From the NCBI RefSeq assembly GCF_037948395.1, contig NZ_CP149940.1:3658001-3722000 (forward strand): a DNA stretch of 64,000 nucleotides, in the 5' to 3' direction. Each line of letters begins with the position of its first letter. Positions within the stretch are counted from its first letter, which is position 1. Position numbers and translations under genes: made by a program. Positions 8,692 to 17,609 of the stretch are shown here, piece by piece. Source of the stretch: Serratia nevei (lineage in GTDB: Bacteria > Pseudomonadota > Gammaproteobacteria > Enterobacterales > Enterobacteriaceae). The notes below the pieces were generated by a model. That model searched no databases, had not been told where the DNA came from, and saw only the letters and a program-made list of their open reading frames with translations.

Positions 8692-9666
8692 TTATTGACT
8701 CGAGAACTGTTTTTGCAGCAGCTGCCCAACAGCCTCCAGAATATGCTCGGCGGTCAGACCATACTCCTGCTGTAGAAATGCCTGGGTGCCCACCTGGCCG
8801 TAACGCTCCTTCACCCCCACGCGCCGCATTGGCGTCGGGCACTCTTCCGCCAGCACCTCCGCCACCGCCGATCCCAGCCCATTATGAATGCTGTGGTTTT
8901 CACAGGTGACGATGCGCCCGGTCTTGGCCGCGTAGGTTTTGATCAGTTCACGGTCGATAGGCTTGAGGGTAAACATATCGATCACCGCCGCGCTGACGCC
9001 CTGCTGCGCCAGCATCTGCGCCGCCTTCAGCGCCTCTGCCACCATGATGCCGTTGGCGATCAGCGTAATGTCGTCGCCGTCGCGCAGCAGGTTGCCCTTG
9101 CCGATGGTAAAGCACGAGCCCTCCTGGTAGATGCGCGTCGCCTGCTTGCGAATGGTGCGCACCCAGTAGAAGCCGCGCAGATCCATCAGCTGGCGCAGAA
9201 TATCGGCGAACATGGTGGCGTCGGTCACCTCCAGCACCACCGAATGCGCCAGCCCGCGCACGATGCCCATATCCTCGAACGACATGTGGGTGCCGCCGTT
9301 GTGGCAGGCGCTCACCCCGGCGTCGGAGGCGATTACCTTGACGTTGTTGCGCTGATAATCCAGCGACATGAACAGCTGATCGAAACAGCGGCGGCTGGCG
9401 AAGGCGGTAAAGGTATGCACGAACGGCACCCGGCCGGTGAGCGACAGCCCGGCGGCGACGCCGATCACGTTGGCCTCCATGATGCCGCAGTTGATCACGT
9501 GCTGCGGGTGATCCTTGTGCACGCCGTCCATCGCCATCGAGCTCATCAGATCCGCCTCCAGCGCGATGATCGGCGCGCCCGCCTCAATCTGCCGACGCAC
9601 CGCGCCGGCGTAGACTTTGCGCATTTCGACGGCGTCGTTTTCCAACTGCGTCACTACGTTAAACAT
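8692..9666 (-). CDS. Transketolase C-terminal subunit (split transketolase)
   Basis: A 324-residue half-transketolase carrying the pyrimidine-binding and C-terminal domains. It shows the catalytic Glu region NCGIMEANVIGVAAGLSLTG, the FDQLFMSLDY segment and a C-terminal domain with ENHSIHNGLGSAVAE. With the N-terminal partner it should form a thiamine-diphosphate enzyme moving two-carbon units between sugar phosphates. The ATG at 9666 has GGAGG upstream and overlaps the N-subunit gene by 8 bases, so the two chains are made together. It is the last gene of the PTS operon, which suggests that the imported sugar phosphate, or a product of it, is a transketolase substrate. Confidence 0.9.
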   Translation of the reverse strand: MFNVVTQLENDAVEMRKVYAGAVRRQIEAGAPIIALEADLMSSMAMDGVHKDHPQHVINCGIMEANVIGVAAGLSLTGRVPFVHTFTAFASRRCFDQLFMSLDYQRNNVKVIASDAGVSACHNGGTHMSFEDMGIVRGLAHSVVLEVTDATMFADILRQLMDLRGFYWVRTIRKQATRIYQEGSCFTIGKGNLLRDGDDITLIANGIMVAEALKAAQMLAQQGVSAAVIDMFTLKPIDRELIKTYAAKTGRIVTCENHSIHNGLGSAVAEVLAEECPTPMRRVGVKERYGQVGTQAFLQQEYGLTAEHILEAVGQLLQKQFSSQ

Positions 9667-10510
9667 GGGCGGCCTCCAGTTCGGCGATGGCTTTTTCGAT
9701 TTCCTGCTGCACGTCCGGCGTCAGGCGCAGGTGGTGAGAGTTCGACAGGTTTTCCAGATAGGCCACGCCCTGCCCTTTGATGCTGTCGAGCACGATCGCC
9801 AGCGGCCGCTGTTCGCCGCCGCGCGCCGGCGCCACCGCCGCCAGCAGCGCCGCGATGTCATCGCCCTTGATGGTCTGCACCTCAAAGCCGAAGGCACGGA
9901 ACTTGGCGGCCAGATCGAACGGTTGGATCACCTCGTCCAGCGCGCCGTCCAGCTGTTGCTTGTTGTAATCGATGAACAGCGTCAGGTTGTTCAGATTGTG
10001 GTGGGCGATAAACTGGAACGCCTCCCAACACTGCCCTTCGTTCAGTTCCCCGTCACCGAGGATGCTGAACACCCGATTGCGGCGCCCCGCCAGCCGATGG
10101 GACAACGCCATGCCGGCGGCGATCGACACGCCCTGCCCCAGCGAGCCGGTGGTGGCGTCCACGCCGCGCGTGCGCAGCCGGTCCGGGTGGCTCGGCAGAC
10201 GCGTGCCGTTCTGGTTGAGGGTCTTCAGCTCCGCCAGCGGGAAGTAGCCCTTGATCGCCAGCGTGCTGTACAGCGCCGGGCCGGCGTGCCCTTTCGACAG
10301 CACGAAGTCATCGCGCTCCGGCCAGTCCGGATCCGCCGGATCGATGCGCATCACGCTGCCGTACAACACCGCCAGCGTCTCCACCACCGACATACAGCCG
10401 CCGTAGTGGCCGAAGCCCAGCCCGGTCAGCGCTTTCAGCGTTTCTAGGCGGATCGCCCGCGCCAGGGTATACAGCTCTTCAATTTCCGTTTCGCTCGTTG
10501 TGTAGTTCAT
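9659..10510 (-). CDS. Transketolase N-terminal subunit (split transketolase)
   Basis: A 283-residue protein with the thiamine-diphosphate/Mg2+-binding half of transketolase. GFGHYGG, LSKGHAGPALYS and the metal-binding motif GDGELNEGQCWEA followed by NLTLFIDYNK are clear. A GAGGG ribosome site precedes the ATG at 10510. A full-length transketolase has about 660 residues in one chain; here it is encoded as two overlapping genes of 283 and 324 codons, as in many sugar operons and in archaea. It lies 13 bases after the EIIC gene. Confidence 0.92.
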   Translation of the reverse strand: MNYTTSETEIEELYTLARAIRLETLKALTGLGFGHYGGCMSVVETLAVLYGSVMRIDPADPDWPERDDFVLSKGHAGPALYSTLAIKGYFPLAELKTLNQNGTRLPSHPDRLRTRGVDATTGSLGQGVSIAAGMALSHRLAGRRNRVFSILGDGELNEGQCWEAFQFIAHHNLNNLTLFIDYNKQQLDGALDEVIQPFDLAAKFRAFGFEVQTIKGDDIAALLAAVAPARGGEQRPLAIVLDSIKGQGVAYLENLSNSHHLRLTPDVQQEIEKAIAELEAAHV

Positions 10511-10523
10511 CAGTCTGCCCTCG

Positions 10524-11903
10524 TTATTTCTCGACGCGGTCAGTGGCCGGCGCGCCTTTGCGTTTTCCCAGGAAGTTATGCGCCACCAGCAGCGCGAACA
10601 CGGCGACGATCGCCAGCATGATCATCTCCTTCGACATAAAGCGCGCCATATTGCCCAGCAGGATGCCGATCGCGCCGAAGTCGGCGTCGGAGAAGGTGGT
10701 GTTGGCAAAGCCCAGCGCCCCCAGCACCGGCAGCAGCAATACCGGCAGGAAGGTGATCAGCAGCCCGTTGGCGAAGGCGCCCAGCATCGCGCCACGCCGC
10801 CCGCCGGTGGCGTTGCCGAACACCCCGGCGGTAGCGCCGGTAAAGAAGTGCGGCACCACGCCGGGCAGGATCAATACCATCTTCAGCTGCCCCAGCAGGA
10901 ACAGCCCGGCCAATCCGCCAAGGAAGCTGAACAGGAAGCCGATCAGCACCGCGTTGGGGGCATAGGGATAGACCACCGGGCAATCCAGCGCCGGCCGCGC
11001 ATTCGGCACCAGCTTTTCCGAGAAGCCGGTGAACGCCGGCACGATTTCCGCCAGAATCAAACGCACGCCCTGCAGGATGATGAACACCCCGGCGGCGAAG
11101 GTGATGGCCTGGATGATCGAATACACCAGGTAGTTCTGGCCGCCGCTGAGCTCGCTTTCCACATAGGCCCGCCCGGCGCAGATCGCCAGGATCAGGTAGA
11201 TGACGATCATGGTCATCGAGATCGAAATGGAGCTGTCGCGCAGGAAGCTGAGGTTTTTCGGCAGGTTCATCTCCTCGGTCGAGCGCGAGTTTTTACCCAC
11301 CTTCGAGCCGATCCAGCCGGACAGCACGTAGCCCAGGGTGCCGAAGTGGCCGAAGGCGATATCGTCATTGCCGGTGATGCGGCGCATATAGCGCTGGGCG
11401 ATCGCAGGGAAGAACGCCATCACCAGCCCCAGGGTCAGCGCGCCGGTAAACACCAGCTGCACGCCCTCGAAGCCCGCCACCGTTAGGATGATGCCGATCA
11501 TGCAGGCCATGTAGAAGGTGTGGTGGCCGGTCAGGAAGATGTATTTCAGCCGGGTGAAGCGCGCCACCACGATATTCGCCACCATGCCGAACGCCATGAT
11601 CAGCGCGGTGGAGGCGCCGTATTTCTCCAGCGCGATGGAGACAATGGCTTCGTTATTCGGAATGATGCCCTGAATATTGAACGCGTGTTCGAACATGCCG
11701 CCCAGCGGATTGAGCGATCCGACCAATACCGTGGCGCCGCCGCCCAAAACGATAAAGCCGAGAATGGTTTTTACCGTGCCTTTTACCACGTCGGAAAACG
11801 ATTTCTTTTGCGCCAGCAAACCGATCAGCGCAATAAGCCCGACCAATACCGAAGGCACCTTTAATATATCCACCACAAACTTAAGCGTTTCCTGGATAAA
11901 CAT
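10524..11903 (-). CDS. PTS EIIC component, UlaA (ascorbate) family
   Basis: A 459-residue polytopic membrane permease of the AG superfamily, the ascorbate-type EIIC (UlaA/SgaT). Family features are the N-terminal MFIQETLKFVVDILKVPSVLVGLIALIG, the loop IFLTGHHTFYMAC and the internal NATGGRRGAMLGAFANGLLITFLP. The ATG at 11903 has GAGG 5 bases upstream; a GTG two codons earlier is less likely. It works with the EIIB and EIIA encoded just upstream. The specificity cannot be read from sequence: no UlaG lactonase, UlaD, UlaE or UlaF gene is near, so ascorbate itself is doubtful. Confidence 0.9.
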   Translation of the reverse strand: MFIQETLKFVVDILKVPSVLVGLIALIGLLAQKKSFSDVVKGTVKTILGFIVLGGGATVLVGSLNPLGGMFEHAFNIQGIIPNNEAIVSIALEKYGASTALIMAFGMVANIVVARFTRLKYIFLTGHHTFYMACMIGIILTVAGFEGVQLVFTGALTLGLVMAFFPAIAQRYMRRITGNDDIAFGHFGTLGYVLSGWIGSKVGKNSRSTEEMNLPKNLSFLRDSSISISMTMIVIYLILAICAGRAYVESELSGGQNYLVYSIIQAITFAAGVFIILQGVRLILAEIVPAFTGFSEKLVPNARPALDCPVVYPYAPNAVLIGFLFSFLGGLAGLFLLGQLKMVLILPGVVPHFFTGATAGVFGNATGGRRGAMLGAFANGLLITFLPVLLLPVLGALGFANTTFSDADFGAIGILLGNMARFMSKEMIMLAIVAVFALLVAHNFLGKRKGAPATDRVEK

Positions 11904-11926
11904 ATCCACCTCGCCAATCGTTTTAT

Positions 11927-12208
11927 TCAGATGATTGAGTGGGCTTCGAAGTAAGCGCGCAGCTTGGCTTCCAGCTCATTAATGTCGATGATGTTGCTGA
12001 TCACCACCAGCTGCTCGGCCGGTACGCTGGCGCTGTCGGCGATGTCTTTCGCCATCACGAACACGTCGGCGGCGCCGGGGGTGGCGGACGACAGATCGGA
12101 GTGTTCGACCTCGGCCTCCACGCCCATCTTTTTCAGCACCTTTTTAATGTTCATTTCCACCATAAAACTGCTGCCGAGACCGGAACCGCAAATCGCCATG
12201 ATTTTCAT
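11927..12208 (-). CDS. PTS EIIB component, lactose/ascorbate type
   Basis: A 93-residue cytoplasmic phosphocarrier. The N terminus MKIMAICGSGLGSSFMVEMN contains the phosphorylated Cys7 in the CGSGLGSS phosphate-binding loop. The ATG at 12208 is preceded by AGGTGG; a GTG three codons upstream is part of the ribosome site and was not chosen. It passes phosphate from EIIA to the sugar carried by EIIC. The gap to EIIC is 23 bases. Confidence 0.92.
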   Translation of the reverse strand: MKIMAICGSGLGSSFMVEMNIKKVLKKMGVEAEVEHSDLSSATPGAADVFVMAKDIADSASVPAEQLVVISNIIDINELEAKLRAYFEAHSII

Positions 12209-12300
12209 AATATCCACCTGTTGAATTTAGCGTGTAGGGTAGCGCCGCCGGTCATATTTCCGGCGTTGTTAGCATTAATAGTGTTCCTGGTGATTAAGCG

Positions 12301-12744
12301 TTAATAGCGGGCGATAATATCCTCGATTTGCCGTTTATCTTTGGCGTGAAATAACGCCTCCATGGCCTGATTGTCTGAAAATAATTCCGCCAGTTGCGAA
12401 ATCAATTCGATGTGGCTGTCGCCGTCGGGCGCCGAAAGCATCACCACCACCTGAACCGGATCGTTATCCGCGGAATGAAAGTTCACCCCCTGATGGATCT
12501 TCAACAGCGATAATCCCAACGCGTTGGCGCCCTCTTCGGGCCGGGCGTGCGGCATGGCGATGCCCGGCGCCAGGACAAAATAAGGCCCGAGCTTCTCCTG
12601 CTGATGAAAGATGGCCGTCAGGTAATTCGGCGTGATCACGCCGTCTTGCAGCAGCGGCTGCGCACTCAGCGTTACCGCCTGGCGCCAGTCCTCCACCCGT
12701 TCGCACAGCTGTATATGATCGGCGGTCAGCCACTCTTTCAGCAC
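12301..12744 (-). CDS. PTS EIIA component (mannitol/fructose-type, UlaC-like)
   Basis: A 147-residue EIIA type-2 domain protein. The active-site His lies in GIAMPHARPEEGA, and the ending ELISQLAELFSDNQAMEAL is typical. The GTG start at 12744 has a strong TAGGAGGG ribosome site. It receives phosphate from HPr and passes it to the EIIB encoded next. It is the first gene of the operon EIIA-EIIB-EIIC-tktN-tktC. The 92 bases between it and EIIB hold no gene. Confidence 0.92.
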   Translation of the reverse strand: MLKEWLTADHIQLCERVEDWRQAVTLSAQPLLQDGVITPNYLTAIFHQQEKLGPYFVLAPGIAMPHARPEEGANALGLSLLKIHQGVNFHSADNDPVQVVVMLSAPDGDSHIELISQLAELFSDNQAMEALFHAKDKRQIEDIIARY

Positions 12745-12829
12745 GTTACCCTCCTAAAGGTTGATGGTTTCGGCCGGTGATTAATTCACCGACGACGGTA
12801 AAACTTTAATCAACCCCACCCGGCCACAC

Positions 12830-12845
12830 AGTGATGGATATCACA
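12830..12845. promoter_or_regulatory. CRP-like site in the PTS/LacI intergenic region
   Basis: AGTGA-N6-TCACA matches nine of ten positions of the CRP core TGTGA-N6-TCACA. It sits between the start of the PTS operon and the palindromic operators. A CRP-activated promoter for the PTS operon would fit catabolite control; a weak -10-like TAAAGT at 12802-12807 (minus strand) lies at class-II distance. The whole 310-base gap 12745-13054 holds no other gene. Confidence 0.6.
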
Positions 12846-12846
12846 A

Positions 12847-12895
12847 AGATAGCGCTACCAAAGCGCTATCATGCAGATCTGTGATAGCGCTATCA
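12847..12895. promoter_or_regulatory. Three LacI-family operator-like palindromes
   Basis: A perfect 14-base palindrome TGATAGCGCTATCA lies at 12882-12895. Two degenerate copies with the same core AGCGCT lie at 12847-12860 (12 of 14 matching) and 12858-12871 (11 of 14). The cores are 11 and 24 bases apart. A central CG in an odd/even palindrome of this size is typical of LacI-family operators. The adjacent divergent LacI-type regulator is the obvious binder, so it probably controls both the PTS operon and itself. Confidence 0.75.
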
Positions 12896-13054
12896 AAACG
12901 CCGCGCCGCGGCATGGCGTTAACCACAATTTTTTCTCGCTATTTCGGGTAACGGGGTAGAATGTGCCACATACGGGGATCGTCGAAGCCACGCCGTCGGC
13001 TTCCCGCCCTCACCATTTTTATGCGCCGCGCGCGCATTTCAGTCGGGATTAGGC

Positions 13055-14074
13055 ATGTCGATCGGTAAAAAACGACGCAGCACGGGCAGGGTGACGTTGG
13101 CTGACGTAGCGCAGCTGGCGGGCGTCGGCACCATGACGGTGTCGCGCGCGCTGCGCACGCCGGAGCAGGTTTCAGACAAACTGCGCGAGAAGATTGAAGC
13201 CGCGGTGAGCGAACTGGGGTATCTGCCCAACCTGGCCGCCAGTTCGCTGGCGTCGGCCTCGTCCTACACCATCGCCATGGTGGTGCCCAGCCTGTCCGAA
13301 TCCGGCTGCGCCGAGATGTTCGCCGGCCTGCAGAAAGTGCTGCAGCCGGCCGGTTATCACATCATGCTGGCGGAGTCGCAGCACCATCTGGAGCGCGAAG
13401 AGAAATTGCTGGAGACCCTGCTCTCTTACAACCTGGCGGCGGCGGTGCTGCTCAGCGTCGAGCATTCGCAAAACGCCCGCAACGCGCTGATCGCAGCCAA
13501 CATTCCGGTGGTGGAGATCGGCGCCGTGCGCGCCGATCCGATCGACATGAGCATCGGCATCGACTACGTGGCGGCCATGTATCAGCTGACGCAAACGGTG
13601 ATCGCCAGCGGCTATCAGAACATCGGGCTGCTGTGCGCCAATCAGGAACAGTGGATCTTCCAGCAGCACCTGCAGGGCTGGCACAAGGCGCTGCTGCGCA
13701 ACCATATGTCGCCGCATCGGGTGATCAACGCCGCACAGCCCGCCAGCTTCAGCACCGGCGCGCAGCAGCTGCCGGAATTCCTGCTGGCCTGGCCGGAGCT
13801 GGACGCGCTGGTGTGCGCCTCGGACGAACTGGCCGGCGGCGCGCTGTATGAATGCCAGCGGCGGCGCATCAAGGTGCCGGACAATCTGGCGGTGGTGGGG
13901 TTCGGCAACAGCGAGTTCAGCCGGGTCTGCCAACCGCCGCTGACTACCATGACCATTCCGCATCGCGACATCGGCATCCAGGCCGGCCAGGCGCTGCTGG
14001 CGCGCCTGAACGAGCAACCCTGGCTGCCGGCAGGCTCCCTGCCCGCCACGCTGTGCCGCCGCGACAGCTGCTGA
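13055..14074 (+). CDS. LacI-family transcriptional regulator of the PTS-transketolase operon
   Basis: A 339-residue repressor of the LacI/GntR type. The helix-turn-helix and hinge are at residues about 13-62 (VTLADVAQLAGVGTMTVSRA, then LGYLPNLAASSLAS). A periplasmic-binding-protein-like ligand domain follows to the end. It closely resembles the gluconate regulator GntR subgroup in the pattern TMTVSRALRTPEQVS. The start at 13055 has only a weak ribosome site (GGGA). It is divergent from the PTS operon across the operator cluster, so autoregulation and control of the PTS genes are inferred. The inducer is unknown. Confidence 0.92.
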   Translation: MSIGKKRRSTGRVTLADVAQLAGVGTMTVSRALRTPEQVSDKLREKIEAAVSELGYLPNLAASSLASASSYTIAMVVPSLSESGCAEMFAGLQKVLQPAGYHIMLAESQHHLEREEKLLETLLSYNLAAAVLLSVEHSQNARNALIAANIPVVEIGAVRADPIDMSIGIDYVAAMYQLTQTVIASGYQNIGLLCANQEQWIFQQHLQGWHKALLRNHMSPHRVINAAQPASFSTGAQQLPEFLLAWPELDALVCASDELAGGALYECQRRRIKVPDNLAVVGFGNSEFSRVCQPPLTTMTIPHRDIGIQAGQALLARLNEQPWLPAGSLPATLCRRDSC

Positions 14075-14089
14075 ATCCGCGCCATAAAA

Positions 14090-14112
14090 AAAGCCGGTCG
14101 ATGACCGGCTTT
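14090..14112. terminator. Bidirectional terminator between convergent lacI-type gene and yfcD
   Basis: AAAGCCGGTC and GACCGGCTTT form a 10-bp stem with a three-base loop. The A/T-runs are stronger for minus-strand transcripts (seven T), so it chiefly ends yfcD and also serves the regulator gene. Confidence 0.85.
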
Positions 14113-14128
14113 CTCACGCGTTGGCGTC

Positions 14129-14674
14129 TCAGTGGTTGTCGAGCGGCTTACCGTAATCCTGTTCGTTGTTGCGCGTCAGCCACAGCGACAGCGCCTTCAG
14201 CGAATCCGGGGTAAACTCGTCGCAGCGCGCGGTGATCTCTTCCGGCGTCAGCCAGCACACCTCGGCCACTTCTTCTTCCTGCAGCGCGAACGGGCCGTGC
14301 GATACGCAGCTGAACAGCGCGCCCCACACCCGGCACTGCTCTTCTTCGAAGTAGAACAGACCGTGTTCGGCGAAAGGCACACCGGCGATGCCCAGCTCTT
14401 CTTCCGCCTCGCGGCGCGCCGAATCCAGCACGTTTTCACCGCTTTGCACTACGCCACCCGCCGTTGCGTCCAACCAGCCCGGGTAGAAGTCCTTGATCTC
14501 GGTGCGACGCTGCACCAGAATTTTTCCCATCCCATCATGCACCACAATATAGGTAGCACGATGGCGCAGCCGCTCCGCCCGCATCTGTTGACGACTGGAT
14601 TGCGCGATCACCTCGTTTTGCTCGTCGACGATATCAACCCATTCGGTATCTGCAGCCTGACCCTGTTCCGCCAT
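14129..14674 (-). CDS. yfcD: Nudix hydrolase YfcD
   Basis: A 181-residue cytoplasmic Nudix hydrolase related to isopentenyl-diphosphate isomerase-like enzymes. The Nudix box is complete: [10 protein letters not shown]...[10 protein letters not shown], fitting GX5EX7REUXEEXGU. The conserved segments [36 protein letters not shown] and [23 protein letters not shown] match E. coli YfcD closely. The natural substrate is unknown. It begins the second core block and converges on the LacI-type gene. Confidence 0.93.
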   Translation of the reverse strand: MAEQGQAADTEWVDIVDEQNEVIAQSSRQQMRAERLRHRATYIVVHDGMGKILVQRRTEIKDFYPGWLDATAGGVVQSGENVLDSARREAEEELGIAGVPFAEHGLFYFEEEQCRVWGALFSCVSHGPFALQEEEVAEVCWLTPEEITARCDEFTPDSLKALSLWLTRNNEQDYGKPLDNH

Positions 14675-14773
14675 CCTCTAAAACCTTCTATTTTGGCGCG
14701 ATGCATCCCGCGCGCTGGTTAATCAATGAGTGTTTTTCAAAGATTTTTATTGTGTGTGTATAAATTAGTGCGT

Positions 14774-15325
14774 TTAGCGTGTTAACGCCACTTCCGCGAC
14801 GACCTTGCCGTCGTCGAGCGTCAGCACGCGCAAAGTGCCCCGATCCAACATGCCGTAGCTGGCCGGAAAGCCCCCTTTGGGGATGCTGACCGAGCCCGGA
14901 TTGAAGCAGTAGATCTCACCCTGCCGCTCCGCCTGCGGCAGATGCGTATGGCCGTAGGCCAGGACGTCACCGCGGGATAACGGCGGCAGTGCCGAGGGAT
15001 GATAAAGGTGACCGTGGGTCAAAAACAATCGTCTTTTTTGCAGTAAAACCTGTTGCCAGGGCGCCTCGATGGGAAACGTCAGCAGCATCTGATCGACCTC
15101 GCTGTCGCAATTGCCGCGAACGGCGATGATCTTGTCGCTATAGCGATTCAATCGTTCGGCAACCTGAGCGGGCTGATACCCGGCCGGCAGCGCGTTGCGC
15201 GGGCCGTGATTCAGCAAATCACCCAGAAGAATCAACCAGTCAGCGCCGTTTTGTGCGAACAATTCCAGCACGCGTTCGGTGGCCGGCAGCGATCCGTGGA
15301 TATCCGAGGCGAACATCAGCTTCAT
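14774..15325 (-). CDS. yfcE: Metallophosphodiesterase YfcE
   Basis: A 183-residue calcineurin-like phosphodiesterase; the E. coli enzyme needs Mn2+ and hydrolyses phosphodiester model substrates. Metal-binding motifs are in order: SDIHGS (residues 7-12), LLGDLLNHGPRN, VRGNCDSEVD, LTHGH and YGHTH. The single-domain length equals E. coli YfcE (184). A 99-base gap separates it from yfcD downstream, and it is divergent from the yfcG-like gene. Confidence 0.93.
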   Translation of the reverse strand: MKLMFASDIHGSLPATERVLELFAQNGADWLILLGDLLNHGPRNALPAGYQPAQVAERLNRYSDKIIAVRGNCDSEVDQMLLTFPIEAPWQQVLLQKRRLFLTHGHLYHPSALPPLSRGDVLAYGHTHLPQAERQGEIYCFNPGSVSIPKGGFPASYGMLDRGTLRVLTLDDGKVVAEVALTR

Positions 15326-15558
15326 AACCTTGTCCTATAGAGGGAAATAAGCGCCATTTTACCGCGCCGGCGCCGTGCGGCAAACCGCCGTCCGCCCCGG
15401 TGGAGAATTGTGATCCAACCGCGCAGATAGCATCGGACGAATCCCACATAGCCTGCTATCCTTAGCTGCTATTGTTGGATCTCTGATATACCTTTGTGCG
15501 CGGCGAAGACCGCAGCAACGTGTAATGAATTACAGATCACCTTACCGCAGGAGGCAAC

Positions 15559-16188
15559 ATGATTGACCTGTATTACGCGCCTACTCCCAATGGTCACAAG
15601 ATCACCTTGTTTTTGGAAGAGGTCGGCTTACCCTACCGTATCCATCGCGTAAACATCAGCGCCGGCGAGCAGTACAAACCGGACTTTCTGAGCATTTCTC
15701 CCAACAACAAAATCCCGGCGATCGTCGATCAGCAACCGGTGGACGGCGGCGCGCCAATCAGCCTGTTCGAGTCCGGGGAAATCCTGCTGTATCTGGCGGA
15801 GAAAACCGGCAAGCTGTTGAGCAAGGGCCTGCGCGAACGCGCCGCCACCCTGCAGTGGCTGTTCTGGCAGGTGGCCGGTTTCGGGCCGATGCTCGGGCAG
15901 AATCACCACTTCAACCACTACGCGCCGCAGCCGGTGCCTTACGCCATCGAGCGCTATCAGCTGGAGACCAAGCGGCTGTATGGCGTGCTGGAAGCCGAAC
16001 TGCAAAAACACCCGTACCTGGGCGGCGACAACTACAGCATCGCCGATATCGCCACCTACCCGTGGGTGGTGTCGCATCCGCGCCAGCGCATCGATCTGGC
16101 GGATTACACGGCGGTGCGCAACTGGTTCGAGCGCATCAGCAACCGCCCGGCGACCGAGCGCGCCTATAAGCTGGCTGAACAGGGCTAA
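15559..16188 (+). CDS. yfcG: GST-family disulfide-bond oxidoreductase YfcG
   Basis: A 209-residue glutathione S-transferase of the Nu/YghU-YfcG class, known in E. coli to reduce disulfides using two bound glutathiones. The thioredoxin-like N-terminal domain (about 1-82) shows YYAPTPNGHKITLFLEE, NNKIPAIVD with the cis-Pro and the FESGEILLYLAEKTG glutathione-binding segment. The helical C-terminal domain includes YPWVVSHPRQRIDL. A strong GCAGGAGG ribosome site precedes the ATG. It lies 233 bases from the divergent yfcE. Confidence 0.9.
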   Translation: MIDLYYAPTPNGHKITLFLEEVGLPYRIHRVNISAGEQYKPDFLSISPNNKIPAIVDQQPVDGGAPISLFESGEILLYLAEKTGKLLSKGLRERAATLQWLFWQVAGFGPMLGQNHHFNHYAPQPVPYAIERYQLETKRLYGVLEAELQKHPYLGGDNYSIADIATYPWVVSHPRQRIDLADYTAVRNWFERISNRPATERAYKLAEQG

Positions 16189-16200
16189 CCCCCGCTCCCC

Positions 16201-16222
16201 GACTCCCCGCCGCCGGGGAGTC
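16201..16222 (+). other. Hairpin after yfcG
   Basis: GACTCCCC and GGGGAGTC form an 8-bp stem with a six-base loop shortly after the yfcG stop. No T-run follows, so it is at most a weak terminator or an mRNA 3' end structure before folX. Confidence 0.45.
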
Positions 16223-16299
16223 ACATCGCCCCTGCGTTATCATTTCCCTACTTTCCGTGTATTCTGAACGCCAATAATCAGACCTATGGAGAATCTCTG

Positions 16300-16671
16300 A
16301 TGTCTTTCAGTCAACCCGACGCCGTTATTCGCATTAAAAATCTGCGGTTGCGCACGTTCATCGGTATCAAGGAAGAAGAAATCAACAACCGACAGGACGT
16401 CCTGATTAACGTGGTGATCCACTACCCGGCGGACAAGGCGCGCAACAGCGAAGACATCGCCGACGCGCTCAACTACCGCACCATCACCAAAGCGATCATC
16501 CGCCATGTGGAAGATAACCGTTTCGCGCTGCTGGAAAAATTAACGCAGGATGTGCTCGATATCGTAAAAGAACATGCCTGGGTGACCTATGCTGAAGTGG
16601 AGATAGATAAACTTCTGGCCCTGCGCTACGCCGATTCGGTCTCCATGACCATGAGCTACCGCCGGGACTAA
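16300..16671 (+). CDS. folX: Dihydroneopterin triphosphate 2'-epimerase FolX
   Basis: A 123-residue enzyme of the FolB/FolX tunnelling fold, epimerising dihydroneopterin triphosphate to the monapterin form. Conserved parts are [18 protein letters not shown] (substrate-site Glu), [19 protein letters not shown] and the C-terminal [13 protein letters not shown] lies upstream of the ATG at 16300. It is followed after 16 bases by yfcH, probably one transcript, as in E. coli. Confidence 0.95.
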   Translation: MSFSQPDAVIRIKNLRLRTFIGIKEEEINNRQDVLINVVIHYPADKARNSEDIADALNYRTITKAIIRHVEDNRFALLEKLTQDVLDIVKEHAWVTYAEVEIDKLLALRYADSVSMTMSYRRD

Positions 16672-16687
16672 CTCAGGGAGGTCGACC

Positions 16688-17602
16688 ATGCGGATCCTGA
16701 TCACCGGCGCAACGGGATTGATAGGCAGCAGCCTGACGGCCAGGCTGCTGGCGCTTTCTCACCACATTACGGTGCTGACGCGGGACGAACGGCGAGCCCG
16801 AGCCAGGCTGGGCGACCAGCCGAGCTATTGGCAAACGCTGGACGACCGGCAGTCGCTGGATGACTTCGATGCGGTGATCAATTTGGCCGGCGAACCTATC
16901 GCCGACAAGCGCTGGAGCGCACAGCAGAAACAGCGGCTGTGCCATAGCCGCTGGGATCTGACCGAGCGGTTGGCGAAGCTTATCAAGGCCGGCAGCACGC
17001 CGCCCGGCGTGCTGATTTCCGGTTCCGCCGTCGGCTACTACGGCGACCAGGGGCAGGCGGTGGTCACCGAAGAGGAGCCGCCGCACGACGAATTCACCCA
17101 CCAGCTGTGCCAACGCTGGGAAGCGCTGGCGCTGCAGGCGCAGAGCGACGCCACCCGGGTCTGCCTGCTGCGCACCGGCGTGGTGCTGGCGCCACAGGGC
17201 GGCGCGCTGGCTAAAATGCTGCCGCCGTTCCGCTTCGGGCTGGGCGGCCCGATCGGCGACGGTCGCCAATACCTGCCGTGGATCCATCTCGAAGACATGG
17301 TCAACGCCATTATTTATCTGCTGGATCACGCCACTCTGACCGGCCCGTTCAACATGGTCGCTCCCTACCCGGTGCATAACGAACAGTTCGCCGCCCAATT
17401 GGCCAACGTGCTCGATCGCCCGGCGTTTCTGCGGGTGCCGGCGTTCGTCATGCGTTTGTTGATGGGGGAAGCGGCGGTGCTGGTGCTCGGCGGCCAGCGG
17501 GCGGTGCCGAAGCGGCTGGAGGAGGCCGGCTTCCACTTCCGCTATCTGGAGCTGGAACAGGCGCTGGATGACGTGATTAATCAGCGGGCCGAAGCCCGCT
17601 GA
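16688..17602 (+). CDS. yfcH: NAD(P)-dependent epimerase-like protein YfcH
   Basis: A 304-residue short-chain dehydrogenase/epimerase of the TIGR01777 type. The Rossmann motif [16 protein letters not shown] opens the protein; [12 protein letters not shown] supplies the YxxxK-like active region, and [16 protein letters not shown] and the DUF1731 C-terminal part ([11 protein letters not shown]...[16 protein letters not shown]) complete the family pattern. The substrate is unknown. It has an AGGGAGG ribosome site, follows folX closely and converges on hisP with 7 bases between stop codons. Confidence 0.93.
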   Translation: MRILITGATGLIGSSLTARLLALSHHITVLTRDERRARARLGDQPSYWQTLDDRQSLDDFDAVINLAGEPIADKRWSAQQKQRLCHSRWDLTERLAKLIKAGSTPPGVLISGSAVGYYGDQGQAVVTEEEPPHDEFTHQLCQRWEALALQAQSDATRVCLLRTGVVLAPQGGALAKMLPPFRFGLGGPIGDGRQYLPWIHLEDMVNAIIYLLDHATLTGPFNMVAPYPVHNEQFAAQLANVLDRPAFLRVPAFVMRLLMGEAAVLVLGGQRAVPKRLEEAGFHFRYLELEQALDDVINQRAEAR

Positions 17603-17609
17603 TCTGAAG

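Noticed and set aside
10524..12744. Calling the PTS genes an L-ascorbate (ula) utilisation operon
   Set aside because: Only the transport subunits resemble ula genes; none of UlaG, UlaD, UlaE or UlaF is present and the partner enzyme is a transketolase.
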